From Chitinophagaceae bacterium (GTDB taxonomy: Bacteria; Bacteroidota; Bacteroidia; Chitinophagales; Chitinophagaceae): a stretch of DNA of 35,013 nt. The stretch lies in the NCBI GenBank assembly GCA_020854215.1, contig JADZFY010000062.1:1-35013 (forward strand), written 5' to 3'. The notes beneath the pieces are model-generated. The model made no database searches, had not been told where the DNA came from, and saw only the letters and a list, made by a program, of their open reading frames with translations. Numbering within the stretch: the stretch's first letter is position 1; each line of letters begins with the position of its first letter. This document shows positions 14,768 to 23,214 of this stretch, in pieces. The position numbers and the translations under genes are program-made.

Positions 14768-16208
14768 ATATACGGGCATATGCTTCATGATTGTTTGTGG
14801 GTTCGGCCAAGGCAACGGGCCGGTAGTTTTGGAATGCCTCCTTGGCAGAGGAAAAAATGCCGGCGCCAATGCCGGCGCCAATAGCCGCTCCTGTGGCCCC
14901 ATCGTTTTCATATAACTCCACCGGTGTTCCTGTAAAATTTACAAAGAGTTCTGTGAACAGGGGACTCAAAAACATGTTTGCCTTACCTGCACGGATAACC
15001 GAAGGACGAATACCGTTTTCTTTTAGAATGTCTAATCCAAAACGGAACGCGCAGGCGATACCTTCCTGTGCTGCACGAAAAATGTGTGGTGCCTGGTGGG
15101 TGGTTAGTTGCAGACCATGGATTTGAGCACCCATAAGCTGGTTGCCCAGCATACGTTCTGCGCCGTTTCCAAACGGTAGTATCGTTAATCCGTCGCTCCC
15201 TAATGGAGCGCCGGCCGCTTGTTCGTTGATCTGTTGATAGGATAGTCCGTTTCCTGCCACTCTTTTTATCCAACTGTTCATTATTCCGGTGCCATTGATG
15301 CAAAGCAGAACCCCTACACGTTTGTCGTGGGAGCTGTGATTTACATGTACAAAACTGTTAACCCTCGACCGGGTGTCTCCGGTTAAATGATCACTAACCG
15401 CATAAATAACGCCGGAAGTACCGGCTGTAGCTGCTATTTCTCCAGCATTCATTACGTTAAGTGACAGAGCGTTGTTGGGTTGATCTCCCGCCTTGTACGA
15501 AACCGGGATGCCGGGTTTTAGCCCCAGCATTTCAGCAATTTGGCCGGTTACATAACCATGTGCTGAAAATACAGGTTGAACCGGGGGAATAAGCGTTTTC
15601 GAAAAACCATAATTTGCCATTACGCTATCGGCTACACCATTGGACAGGAAATCCCATAAAACGCCTTCGGATAGTGCCGCCGGAGACGTAGTGAGTTCTC
15701 CTGTTAACTTCATTGCAATAAAATCACCCGGTAGCATCATTTTGTCCGTCTTCTCAAAAATCTCCGGTTCGTGTTCCTTTACCCACGCTAATTTAGATGC
15801 GGTGAAATTTCCCGGACTGTTCAGAAGGTGTTTGCTACAATATTCAACACCAAGCGCATCAAATGCCTTATTTCCCGTTTCTATTGCACGGCTGTCGCAC
15901 CAGATAATCGAAGGACGTAACACTTGTTTGTTAATATCGGTTATCACCAACCCATGCATTTGATAGGCTATGCCGATAGCTCCAATGTCTTTTGGGTTAA
16001 ATTTTCCAGAAGCATTGATTTTTTTTATGGATTGGCGGGTGTACTGCCACCAGCTTTCGGGTTCCTGCTCTGCCCATCCCGGATGAGGTGAGTGAATAGC
16101 GGCTTCTGTTTCAGGAAACTGCGCCGATGCAACGAGGCGGGTGTTGGCGGCATCTACCACAGATACCTTTATTGATGATGTACCGACGTCAATACCAAGT
16201 AGCAGCAT
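14727..16208 (-). CDS. xylB: Xylulokinase (FGGY family)
   Basis: Phosphorylates D-xylulose with ATP, feeding xylose carbon into the pentose phosphate pathway. The 493 residues start MLLLGIDVGTSSIKVSVVD, the phosphate-1 loop. HPGWAEQEPESWW, the GIAYQMHGLV segment with the substrate-site MHG, RPSIIWCDSRA, KLAWVKEHEP, the LPGDF loop and the AGDQPNNA / TAGTSGV (phosphate-2) motifs follow in family order. ATG at 16208 is chosen since GIDVGT follows at once. No xylose isomerase or transporter lies in the window. The xylB end overlaps the next gene. The intergenic space upstream holds an inverted repeat shared with the divergent BatD-like gene. Confidence 0.92.
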   Translation of the reverse strand: MLLLGIDVGTSSIKVSVVDAANTRLVASAQFPETEAAIHSPHPGWAEQEPESWWQYTRQSIKKINASGKFNPKDIGAIGIAYQMHGLVITDINKQVLRPSIIWCDSRAIETGNKAFDALGVEYCSKHLLNSPGNFTASKLAWVKEHEPEIFEKTDKMMLPGDFIAMKLTGELTTSPAALSEGVLWDFLSNGVADSVMANYGFSKTLIPPVQPVFSAHGYVTGQIAEMLGLKPGIPVSYKAGDQPNNALSLNVMNAGEIAATAGTSGVIYAVSDHLTGDTRSRVNSFVHVNHSSHDKRVGVLLCINGTGIMNSWIKRVAGNGLSYQQINEQAAGAPLGSDGLTILPFGNGAERMLGNQLMGAQIHGLQLTTHQAPHIFRAAQEGIACAFRFGLDILKENGIRPSVIRAGKANMFLSPLFTELFVNFTGTPVELYENDGATGAAIGAGIGAGIFSSAKEAFQNYRPVALAEPTNNHEAYARIYERWKLVLEKALQ

Positions 16209-16292
16209 AAACGGATAAAATGATTTGGTTAAACAAGGCAACAAGATACTAAAAACATCCTATCCGATTTTGTTTGTACTGTTCAGGTTTGA

Positions 16293-16322
16293 CCCAATTT
16301 TACTGCGATTGACAGAATTGGG
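16293..16322. promoter_or_regulatory. Inverted repeat between xylB and the BatD-like gene, candidate operator
   Basis: CCCAATT (16293-16299) and AATTGGG (16316-16322) are perfect inverted copies 16 bases apart, in the gap between two divergent genes. The right arm covers the ATTG that serves as the -33 box of the plus-strand promoter, so a protein bound here would block it. Confidence 0.4.
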
Positions 16323-16347
16323 CCCGTTAACTAAATAGTTACATTTG
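16317..16347 (+). promoter_or_regulatory. Promoter of the BatD-like gene
   Basis: ATTG at 16317-16320 and TACATTTG at 16340-16347 (exact TAnnTTTG) are 19 bases apart, a good fit to the Bacteroidota -33/-7 layout. The start of transcription would be near 16354, about 40 bases before the ATG at 16395. Confidence 0.6.
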
Positions 16348-16394
16348 TTCAGTCTATTTTGAAATACCCGCATTATAGGCATCGGAAATGAAAA

Positions 16395-18281
16395 ATGAAT
16401 AGTATAGGAAAATATATACTTCAGTTTGCAATACTTTTTTTTGCTTTTTATGTGGCCCCTCCATCAGGTGCCGGACAGGTACGGGCTGTTGCCTCTACAG
16501 ACAAAAATGTGGTTTCCCCGGGCGAACACATTACCGTTTTGTTTTGTGTGGAGAATGAAACAGACGTTCAACAGTTCATTCCACCCTCTTTTAAGGACTG
16601 CATAATAGTAGAAGGTCCTATACAGAATAGCGGAATGTTTGTGGTTCAGGGACCTGTGAATCGTTATGTTAGTTTTAAATACATTATTCAACCTCAGAAA
16701 CCGGGGAATTACCAGCTATCAGGAGCTTTTGTAAAAATCAGTAACAGGCGTCTCCCCTTTAATCCTATTCGGTTTCATGTTAAGGATTCACAGCAAACCA
16801 ACAATCGCTACGATTTTTCTGCGCATGCGGATGAAACTATTATGGACCAAAAGTTGTATAGCGACTTTATAGTAAGAAAAGGAGAGGATGTAGAAAGTAA
16901 GATCAGGCAAAACCTTTTTATTCGTGTAGAAGCGAGCAAAAGTCATTGTTATGAAGGAGAGCCGTTAATCGCTACCTACACATTGTATTCCCGGTTAAGT
17001 GCTGATTCTAAAGTATCACGACGTCCTTCACTTACGGGTTTTAGTGTTTACGATATGGTTGACCCTGCTACTGTCACTCCTTCTGTTGAATACTGGAATG
17101 GCAGGTTGTTTAATACATTTCTTATTCGCAAGGTTCAGTTGTTTCCGCTGCACTCCGGCGTATTGCAGTTGGATCCCGCCGAAGTAGATAATGCGGTTAC
17201 CTTTATTACGGACGAATCTTCCACGGATGAACGGCAGAAGCAACTTCCGGAACTACTTCGATCCGGAGAGTCGAATAATCTATTGCAAAGCGGCGTTTTA
17301 ACCCGGCAGGTACGCACCACCAGTAAACCGTTGTTCGTTACGGTTTTGCCCCTCCCGGACTCTGCACGCCCGGCTTCATTTGATGGAGCTGTTGGTAACT
17401 TTAGCATAGAAGCCTCAATAGATAAAAATGAAGTAACGACAGGTGACGCGGCTGTGCTGAAGGTTATGATCAAGGGCGATGGAAATTTTGATGTGATTAA
17501 TGCTCCGAAAATACATTGGCCAAAAGATGTGGATGCTTACGAGCCGGATATTAATGAGAACATTTTGAGAACTGAAGTGCCGATGCGGGGTTACAAAATC
17601 TTTTCATTTACAGTAGTACCTAAACGAGTTGGATATTTTTCTATACCACCAGTTGAATTTTCTTTTTTTGATCCTCAAACGGCCAGTTATAGAATAGAGC
17701 AATCACAGGCAATCGGCATTCATTCGGTTTCCTTAATAAGGGATAGTAAAACCTATTCACCAACTGTTGCTGATGGTGACAGTACTAAGCCGCCTGTTGT
17801 AAATAATTATTGGCTGGCTGTTTTTGCTGCCGTAGTTTTTTTGTGCTTGTTTTTTTGTGCCCGATATATTCGGTTTAACCGCAAACGTCAACCGAAATCA
17901 CCTGAAGTTCGTGGTAGTAAGGAATTGATTTCGGTTCCGTTCGAACATGAAAATCCATCATCTGTTTTTTGGGACGGACCTTTGTTCCGGGCAAGGTTAA
18001 TGCTTGTACAACGGGATGGGCAGGGCTTTTATGGGGAACTGAGTAAAGTATTATGGCAGAAGATGTTGGAAAAGCTACAACTAACGGGGTCGGCCTCCGA
18101 CCCGAGAGACATTATACAACGCATGAAAGAGAAAGGGATGGACGATATTACAATTATGCAATTTCAATTGTTGATTCAGCAGTGCGATATGGCATTATAT
18201 ACTCCGGTAACGAATGAAGCTGAGATGCAGTCTGTTTTCGACTTGGCTGAAGACCTGCTCGAAAGTATTTCAAAAAAATAA
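16395..18281 (+). CDS. BatD-like membrane protein
   Basis: A 628-residue protein with a signal peptide, a large extracytoplasmic region of beta-rich domains, one membrane helix (about 471-490, NYWLAVFAAVVFLCLFFCAR) and a cytoplasmic tail of about 130 residues. The opening VRAVASTDKNVVSPGEHITVLFCV and the later FSIEASIDKNEVTTGDAAVLKV are the repeated Ig-like domains of BatD. FKYIIQPQKPGNYQLSGAFVKI and FTVVPKRVGYFSIPPVEFSFFD are further family segments. BatD proteins normally belong to Bat operons with MoxR and BatA-C, linked to oxidative stress tolerance or envelope assembly; here none of those partners is adjacent. Single-gene transcription from its own promoter is likely. Confidence 0.85.
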   Translation: MNSIGKYILQFAILFFAFYVAPPSGAGQVRAVASTDKNVVSPGEHITVLFCVENETDVQQFIPPSFKDCIIVEGPIQNSGMFVVQGPVNRYVSFKYIIQPQKPGNYQLSGAFVKISNRRLPFNPIRFHVKDSQQTNNRYDFSAHADETIMDQKLYSDFIVRKGEDVESKIRQNLFIRVEASKSHCYEGEPLIATYTLYSRLSADSKVSRRPSLTGFSVYDMVDPATVTPSVEYWNGRLFNTFLIRKVQLFPLHSGVLQLDPAEVDNAVTFITDESSTDERQKQLPELLRSGESNNLLQSGVLTRQVRTTSKPLFVTVLPLPDSARPASFDGAVGNFSIEASIDKNEVTTGDAAVLKVMIKGDGNFDVINAPKIHWPKDVDAYEPDINENILRTEVPMRGYKIFSFTVVPKRVGYFSIPPVEFSFFDPQTASYRIEQSQAIGIHSVSLIRDSKTYSPTVADGDSTKPPVVNNYWLAVFAAVVFLCLFFCARYIRFNRKRQPKSPEVRGSKELISVPFEHENPSSVFWDGPLFRARLMLVQRDGQGFYGELSKVLWQKMLEKLQLTGSASDPRDIIQRMKEKGMDDITIMQFQLLIQQCDMALYTPVTNEAEMQSVFDLAEDLLESISKK

Positions 18282-18290
18282 GGCCAGCCC

Positions 18291-18315
18291 TAAAAAGAGC
18301 CAGCCGTTGCTAACC
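18291..18315 (-). terminator. Probable terminator of the Spy-like gene
   Basis: On the minus strand GGTTAGC pairs with GCTGGCT (7 bp, three of them G-U) around an AACG loop, followed by CTTTTTA. It lies 50 bases after the Spy-like stop codon. The wobble pairs make it weaker than the other terminators here. Confidence 0.5.
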
Positions 18316-18364
18316 TATGAAAAACACCAAGTTAAAATTAGATAATTATTCTGTAAATAAAAAA

Positions 18365-18790
18365 TCATTTGTAATTCCGGCGGGGTGAAGTTTTCTCTTG
18401 CCTCATTTTCATTCGCTGCTGCATCTCTCTTTTTACCATTGCCTTGAATCTGTCTTCCACCTCATAAACCTGTTGTCCTCTTGCTTCATCCAAAATATTG
18501 GTAAATTCCCTGCGGTATTTTTTCCGGATATCCAAGATTTTTTGCTCCCTGTCCAAATTGTCCCTTATACCTTTGTCTGCAACCACAGCTTTTAACTCTC
18601 CCCGGTATTTATTGAACGTTGGCCAAAATTTTTCAGCTTCTTGTGTAGAGAGTTGTAATTGCCTGGTCAGATACCCAATCTCGAGCATTTTTATTTTTTC
18701 TCTTCCACTTCCAACGCCGTCCGCTCCCTGTGCATGAACAAGTAAGGGTGCGAAGGTAATAAATCCAAAAAGTAAAAAAATGTTTTTCAT
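18365..18790 (-). CDS. Spy/CpxP-like small periplasmic helical protein
   Basis: A 141-residue protein with signal peptide MKNIFLLFGFITFAPLLVHA and an all-helical, highly charged mature part. LTRQLQLSTQEAEKFWPTFNKYRGEL resembles the LTxxQ helix pairs of Spy/CpxP periplasmic chaperones and of the related heavy-metal sensor group. In Bacteroidota such proteins often sit beside an ECF sigma/anti-sigma pair, as this one does, 112 bases after the putative anti-sigma gene and on the same strand. The C-terminus ends in a basic tail (QQRMKMRQEKTSPRRNYK). No metal-binding His/Cys cluster is visible. A role in envelope stress is inferred from family and position. Confidence 0.7.
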   Translation of the reverse strand: MKNIFLLFGFITFAPLLVHAQGADGVGSGREKIKMLEIGYLTRQLQLSTQEAEKFWPTFNKYRGELKAVVADKGIRDNLDREQKILDIRKKYRREFTNILDEARGQQVYEVEDRFKAMVKREMQQRMKMRQEKTSPRRNYK

Positions 18791-18902
18791 GCAAAATTAT
18801 TTATTTTTTATAGAAAATTTTCAAGAGAAGTTGATGTTTGTGTGATATTGTTTATTAACCATATATCAGGAATAAAATATTTTTATCACATCTTTTCAAC
18901 TA

Positions 18903-19589
18903 TTAAAGAGCAAATTGTCCGTAAACTTCCTGCTCGTAGTTGCTGAGTGTTTCATCAGGAATATCCTTCATCATTTCGCTAAAATTGTTATCGTTTAAAG
19001 TGAAAAAAGCCGTTTGTTCAATATCTGTGTCCGTATTGTCCAACACCCAACCCGGTGTTTCCGGCGCGTTTGTCAGGTAATCGGCTAAAGCGCTATCTGC
19101 AATTCCAGGCAGGCGCGTAGATATGCTCTGCGGAGTATCATCATTTTGCGCAACCGCAGGTTGTTTTTGCGAGTTGTTGTTAAACAGTAGTAATAATGAA
19201 CTGACTAATATGACACCAATTACCGATGCGGCAGCAAGATAGTATGTGCGTTTTTTGGTGCCGGCCGGATTGAGTTTAATAACAGGAGCCTTCGTTTCCT
19301 CATTGGAAATCTTATTAATAATGATTTGGGGCAGACTGTCAAAGAAATTTGCAGGAACGCTCAATGAAGGTTGTTGTTTTAATCCGGCAACCAATGGTGA
19401 AAGAGAATTGATTTCCTCATTTGCTGATAGCTTTTCATCTGCGTAGTCTGATTGAACACGTGACAGTACCTGTTCCGGTAAGCGTTTAAAATAATCCGAA
19501 GGAACCTGAAATAGATTATTGTGATTTAAATTGGCAACAACGGTGCTGATGTCCCTCAACTCTTTCTCTATATCTGGGTGACGTTTCAT
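18903..19589 (-). CDS. Putative single-pass anti-sigma factor
   Basis: A 228-residue protein with a cytoplasmic N-terminal part (about 1-120), one membrane helix (TYYLAAASVIGVILVSSLLLLF) and a periplasmic tail rich in Asp/Asn. The N-terminal half holds two copies of a motif, NNLFQVPSDYFKRLPEQVLSRV and PSLSVPANFFDSLPQIIINKI, i.e. a repeated 'F.VP..YF..LP' element. The acidic C-terminus (DIPDETLSNYEQEVYGQFAL) is well defined. I do not see a classic zinc anti-sigma HxxxCxxC motif. The call rests on topology and on position directly downstream of the sigma factor gene (52-base gap). The ATG at 19589 is preferred to an upstream one at 19667, which would overlap the sigma gene. Confidence 0.65.
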   Translation of the reverse strand: MKRHPDIEKELRDISTVVANLNHNNLFQVPSDYFKRLPEQVLSRVQSDYADEKLSANEEINSLSPLVAGLKQQPSLSVPANFFDSLPQIIINKISNEETKAPVIKLNPAGTKKRTYYLAAASVIGVILVSSLLLLFNNNSQKQPAVAQNDDTPQSISTRLPGIADSALADYLTNAPETPGWVLDNTDTDIEQTAFFTLNDNNFSEMMKDIPDETLSNYEQEVYGQFAL

Positions 19590-19641
19590 TGTCTGACATT
19601 TCGATTTGCTAAATGTTAAGACTAAGTTATATGTAGAAGGT

Positions 19642-20193
19642 TTAATGGTTGAGTATAAAGTCTTCAATCTTTTTCACGGCGTGATGATAGCTCGCTTTTA
19701 ATGCTCCTTCCGAAGTATCCAATACCCGGCTCATTTGCTCGTAGGGCATTTCGTCGTAATAACGAAGATTAAATACAATGCGTTGTTTTTCAGGTAATTG
19801 TTGTACGGCTAATTGCAGCTTCCATTCCAGCTTATTGGCGTCAAAGTGACGGTCTGCCTGCAAACGGTTAACCATGCCGTCATCCTGGTCAATGGAGGAC
19901 ACGGATTTTCGTTTTTGCTGTTCCAAAAAAGTGAGGGACTCGTTGGTGGCGATCCGGTAAAGCCAGGTGTACAGTTGCGAATCTTCCCGAAAATTTTCGA
20001 GTCCTTTCCAAACCTTTACAAACACATTTTGCAACACATCGTTGGCATCCTCATGTTGAAGCACAAGGCGCCGAACATGCCAGTACAATTTTTCCTGGTA
20101 TTTTTTAATGAGGCTGGTGAATGCCTTTTCTTTAGTTACGGGATTGCGAAATTCCTGCAGCAAGACAATATCATCAGCATAATGGTTTTCCAT
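19642..20193 (-). CDS. ECF RNA polymerase sigma factor
   Basis: A 183-residue alternative sigma factor. Region 2 runs over about residues 22-90, with ANDVLQNVFVKVWKGLENFRED (the DVxQxVFxKVW core-binding helix) and the promoter-melting segment QLYTWLYRIATNESLTFLEQQKR. Region 4 (about 125-180) has LPEKQRIVFNLRYYDEMPYEQMSRVLDTSEGALKASYHHAVKKI, a helix-turn-helix that reads the -35 element. There is no region 1 or 3, as usual for ECF factors. The gene follows the transketolase subunit by 23 bases and precedes the putative anti-sigma, suggesting a shared transcript and membrane-signal control. Confidence 0.93.
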   Translation of the reverse strand: MENHYADDIVLLQEFRNPVTKEKAFTSLIKKYQEKLYWHVRRLVLQHEDANDVLQNVFVKVWKGLENFREDSQLYTWLYRIATNESLTFLEQQKRKSVSSIDQDDGMVNRLQADRHFDANKLEWKLQLAVQQLPEKQRIVFNLRYYDEMPYEQMSRVLDTSEGALKASYHHAVKKIEDFILNH

Positions 20194-20216
20194 ACCGGAA
20201 TCGAATTTTGAATGCC

Positions 20217-21173
20217 TTACTTACGTACGCGTACCCTTTCAGCTGCTGCTACAATATCAGGAGTGTCTAAACCGTATTTTTTAAGCAATTCGAGCGGTTT
20301 GCCGCTTTCTCCGAAAGTATCTTTTGTCCCCACATATTCGATAGGTACCGGTAAATGTTTTGCTGCCACCTGAGCGATAGCATCGCCTAACCCGCCAATT
20401 ATATTGTGTTCTTCTACCGTTACGGCACACCTGGTTTTGCGCAAGGTAGATAATACAGCCTCTTCATCAAGAGGTTTAATGGTGTGTATGTTCACTACTT
20501 CGGTACTAATCCCTTTTTCCTCTAACTGAATTCCTGCTTCAATGGCTTTCCATACCATATGTCCGCATGCAAAAATGGCCACATCAGTTCCCCTGGAGAA
20601 ATATTGTGCTTTGCCTATTTCAAATTTTTCATCTGCTCTTGTGAAAATGGGCCAAACCGGTCTGCCAAAACGCAGATAAACAGGTCCCACGTAGTCCGCA
20701 ATAGCCAGAGTTGCCGCTTTGGTTTGATTATAATCGCAAGGTACGATCACCGTCATACCAGGCAACATTTTCATCATGCCAATATCTTCCAGTATTTGAT
20801 GTGTTGCGCCGTCTTCACCCAGGGTTAATCCAGCATGGGACGCACAAATTTTTACATTTTTACCTGAGTAAGCTACCGACTGCCGAATCTGGTCATAAAC
20901 TCTACCGGTGGAAAAATTGGCAAAAGTGGTAGTAAAGGGAATTTTTCCACCAATGGTTAATCCCGCGGCAACACCAATCATATTTGCCTCGGCTATGCCG
21001 CACTGAATAAATCGGTCCGGAAAATCTTTAATAAACGCATTGAGTTTTAATGAACCGGCGAGGTCTGCCGTTAACGCAACCACATTCGGATTTTTTTTAC
21101 CCAATTCGTGGATGCCGTCTCCAAATCCACTTCGTGTATCTTTTTGTCCCGTTATTTGAATTTCTTTTAACAT
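20217..21173 (-). CDS. Transketolase, C-terminal (pyrimidine-binding) subunit
   Basis: Half of a two-subunit transketolase (318 residues), moving two-carbon units in the pentose phosphate pathway. It has the pyrimidine-binding domain (about 10-175), including the catalytic Glu62 in GIAEANMIGVAAGL, and the transketolase C-terminal domain (about 190-310; GTDVAIFACGHMVWKAIEAG). The N-terminal, diphosphate-binding subunit is required for activity and is not in the window; galE lies directly upstream (33-base gap) instead. Distinguished from DXS by length and by SHAGLTLGEDGATHQ, which fits transketolase. Confidence 0.93.
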   Translation of the reverse strand: MLKEIQITGQKDTRSGFGDGIHELGKKNPNVVALTADLAGSLKLNAFIKDFPDRFIQCGIAEANMIGVAAGLTIGGKIPFTTTFANFSTGRVYDQIRQSVAYSGKNVKICASHAGLTLGEDGATHQILEDIGMMKMLPGMTVIVPCDYNQTKAATLAIADYVGPVYLRFGRPVWPIFTRADEKFEIGKAQYFSRGTDVAIFACGHMVWKAIEAGIQLEEKGISTEVVNIHTIKPLDEEAVLSTLRKTRCAVTVEEHNIIGGLGDAIAQVAAKHLPVPIEYVGTKDTFGESGKPLELLKKYGLDTPDIVAAAERVRVRK

Positions 21174-21206
21174 AATTGTACTGGTATATTTAATGGTTGA
21201 TATGGT

Positions 21207-22262
21207 TTAATTTAGACCTGTATTCTTTCCGGTAAATAACTTTTCATCTTCTTTTAGTTTTTGTTCCCAATCCCACGCGGTGCTCAGGATATCTTCCAAT
21301 TTGAATTGCGGGTGCCAGCCTAATTCCTGAATCGCCTTGTCGTTGTTGGCGTATATCGCTATCACATCACCCGGGCGATTAGCACCAATAGTATAATTTA
21401 ATGGTACACCGGTAACTTTTTCAAAAGCCTTTATTGTTTCTAATACGGTAAAACCTGAGCCTGTACCCAGGTTAAAAATTTCAGGATTCGATTTGTTTTT
21501 GCGTTCCATCAGGTATCGAATTGCCAGTGTGTGGGCGTGTGCCAGATCGCTTACGTGTATGAAATCTCTAACGCAGGAACCATCACGGGTTGCGTAATTG
21601 TTTCCAAAAACCGTCATACCCGGTAATTTACCTATGGCAGACTGAGTAATTACAGGAACAAGATTCTGGGGTTTGTCTATCGGTAATTCACCAATAAGCG
21701 CTGAAGGGTGTGCACCGGCGGGATTAAAATAGCGCAATAACACGCAGTCGGTATTGCTAACCCTCGCAAACTCGCTTATAATTTGCTCACCCATTTGTTT
21801 AGTGTAACCATAAGGCGATTCCGCAGGTTTAACGGGGGTATCCTCTGTTACGGGAATATGATCGGGATTCCCGTACACTGTACATGATGAAGAAAAAACA
21901 AAATAGGGGATCTTAAAAAACTCAACGCATTTCAACAGGTTCATCAGCGAAACCAGATTGTTCTCAAAATAAAGCAGCGGTTTTTCCACCGATTCTCCAA
22001 CTGCCTTATAAGCTGCAAAATGGATGATTCCGGCAATGTCTTCATTTTCTTCAAAAATGGCATTCGTGTCGTTGAAATCGCAAAGATCAACCTTGTAATT
22101 TTTAACTTTTTTCCCGGTGATTTTTTCAATTCCTTCCAACAGATGTTCGGAAGAGCGTGAATTATTGTCAACGGAAATAATCTCAAAGCCATTTTCAATA
22201 AGGTCAACAATAGTATGGGATCCGATATAGCCGCATCCCCCTGTAACCAGAATTTTTTTCAT
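21207..22262 (-). CDS. galE: UDP-glucose 4-epimerase
   Basis: Interconverts UDP-glucose and UDP-galactose with tightly bound NAD, supplying galactose for surface polysaccharide. The 351-residue short-chain dehydrogenase fold shows the NAD loop TGGCGYIGSHT (7-17), FAAYKAVGESVEKPL, the SSSCTVYG segment (124-131) and the catalytic YGYTK (Tyr151, Lys155). C-terminal marks are RYFNPAGAHPSALIGE, RDGSCVRDFIHVSDLA and the RPGDVIAIYAN pocket. It follows rmlA by 20 bases, a likely two-gene sugar-nucleotide unit. Confidence 0.96.
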   Translation of the reverse strand: MKKILVTGGCGYIGSHTIVDLIENGFEIISVDNNSRSSEHLLEGIEKITGKKVKNYKVDLCDFNDTNAIFEENEDIAGIIHFAAYKAVGESVEKPLLYFENNLVSLMNLLKCVEFFKIPYFVFSSSCTVYGNPDHIPVTEDTPVKPAESPYGYTKQMGEQIISEFARVSNTDCVLLRYFNPAGAHPSALIGELPIDKPQNLVPVITQSAIGKLPGMTVFGNNYATRDGSCVRDFIHVSDLAHAHTLAIRYLMERKNKSNPEIFNLGTGSGFTVLETIKAFEKVTGVPLNYTIGANRPGDVIAIYANNDKAIQELGWHPQFKLEDILSTAWDWEQKLKEDEKLFTGKNTGLN

Positions 22263-22282
22263 AGCAGTTGAATTATTTTAGT

Positions 22283-23143
22283 TCAAGATACTAGTTTCAA
22301 AAGATATTCTCCGTAGCCGCTCTTCATCAGCGGTTCGGCAATTTTTAATAGTTGTTGTTTGTTGATGAATCCCTTTCTGTAGGCGATTTCTTCAATGCAG
22401 GCAATTTTAATACCCTGCCGTTGTTCAATTACCTGAACAAAAAGAGACGCCTGCATTAGCGAATCAAATGTTCCCGTATCCAACCAGGCTGTACCTCTGT
22501 CCAGCACCGACACTTTTAATTTCCCCGCCTGCAGGTATTCCCTGTTCACGTCAGTGATTTCATATTCACCTCTGGAAGACGGTTTCAGTTTTTTTACAAT
22601 CCTGATCACCTCATTGTCATAAAAATAGAGTCCGGGAACTGCATAATTACTCCTGGGATGAGCAGGTTTTTCCTCAATAGATAAGGCTTTCATTTGTTCG
22701 TCAAATTCCACAACCCCGTAGCGTTCCGGATCGCGAACCTGATACGCAAATACGATTCCGCCATCCGGATCAACATTATGACTCAACATTCGCCCCAATC
22801 CGCTTCCGTAAAAAATATTGTCACCCAATACCAATGCTACTTTTTCCTTTCCAATAAACGATTCTCCTATTACAAACGCCTGTGCCAGTCCGTTGGGTAC
22901 AGCCTGTTCGGCATAGGAAAACTCCAGTCCCAAATGATGGCCGTCTCCAAAAAGCTTTTTGAAGTTAGGCAAATCGTGTGGGGTAGAAATAATCAAGACC
23001 TCCCTGATTCCTGCCAACATCAGCGTTGAAAGCGGATAGTAGATCATAGGTTTATCATAAACCGGCATAATCTGCTTACTGATAGCATAAGTAATGGGAT
23101 GCAACCTTGTTCCTGACCCGCCCGCCAAAATAATTCCTTTCAT
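22283..23143 (-). CDS. rmlA: Glucose-1-phosphate thymidylyltransferase
   Basis: Makes dTDP-glucose from dTTP and glucose-1-phosphate, first step to dTDP-rhamnose and other deoxysugars. The 286 residues begin [18 protein letters not shown], the nucleotide-binding loop with Arg13, followed by [42 protein letters not shown] and [15 protein letters not shown], all family hallmarks. The ATG at 23143 is preferred over one 42 bases upstream because the enzyme family starts right at MKGIILAGG. No rmlB, C or D is next to it. A small hairpin lies in the leader. Confidence 0.95.
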   Translation of the reverse strand: MKGIILAGGSGTRLHPITYAISKQIMPVYDKPMIYYPLSTLMLAGIREVLIISTPHDLPNFKKLFGDGHHLGLEFSYAEQAVPNGLAQAFVIGESFIGKEKVALVLGDNIFYGSGLGRMLSHNVDPDGGIVFAYQVRDPERYGVVEFDEQMKALSIEEKPAHPRSNYAVPGLYFYDNEVIRIVKKLKPSSRGEYEITDVNREYLQAGKLKVSVLDRGTAWLDTGTFDSLMQASLFVQVIEQRQGIKIACIEEIAYRKGFINKQQLLKIAEPLMKSGYGEYLLKLVS

Positions 23144-23172
23144 GGGAAAACTGAAATCGGTTAAAGTTCGGG

Positions 23173-23189
23173 CGAAGTTACCCACTTCG
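23173..23189. repeat. Hairpin between pit and rmlA
   Basis: CGAAGT and ACTTCG form a perfect 6 bp stem around loop TACCC, 30 bases upstream of the rmlA ATG. There is no T run on either side, so it is not a plain terminator. The same CGAAGT/ACTTCG core closes the larger hairpin at 33768-33818. Confidence 0.35.
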
Positions 23190-23214
23190 GGTTAAAATAG
23201 GCAAGATAAAGCCA

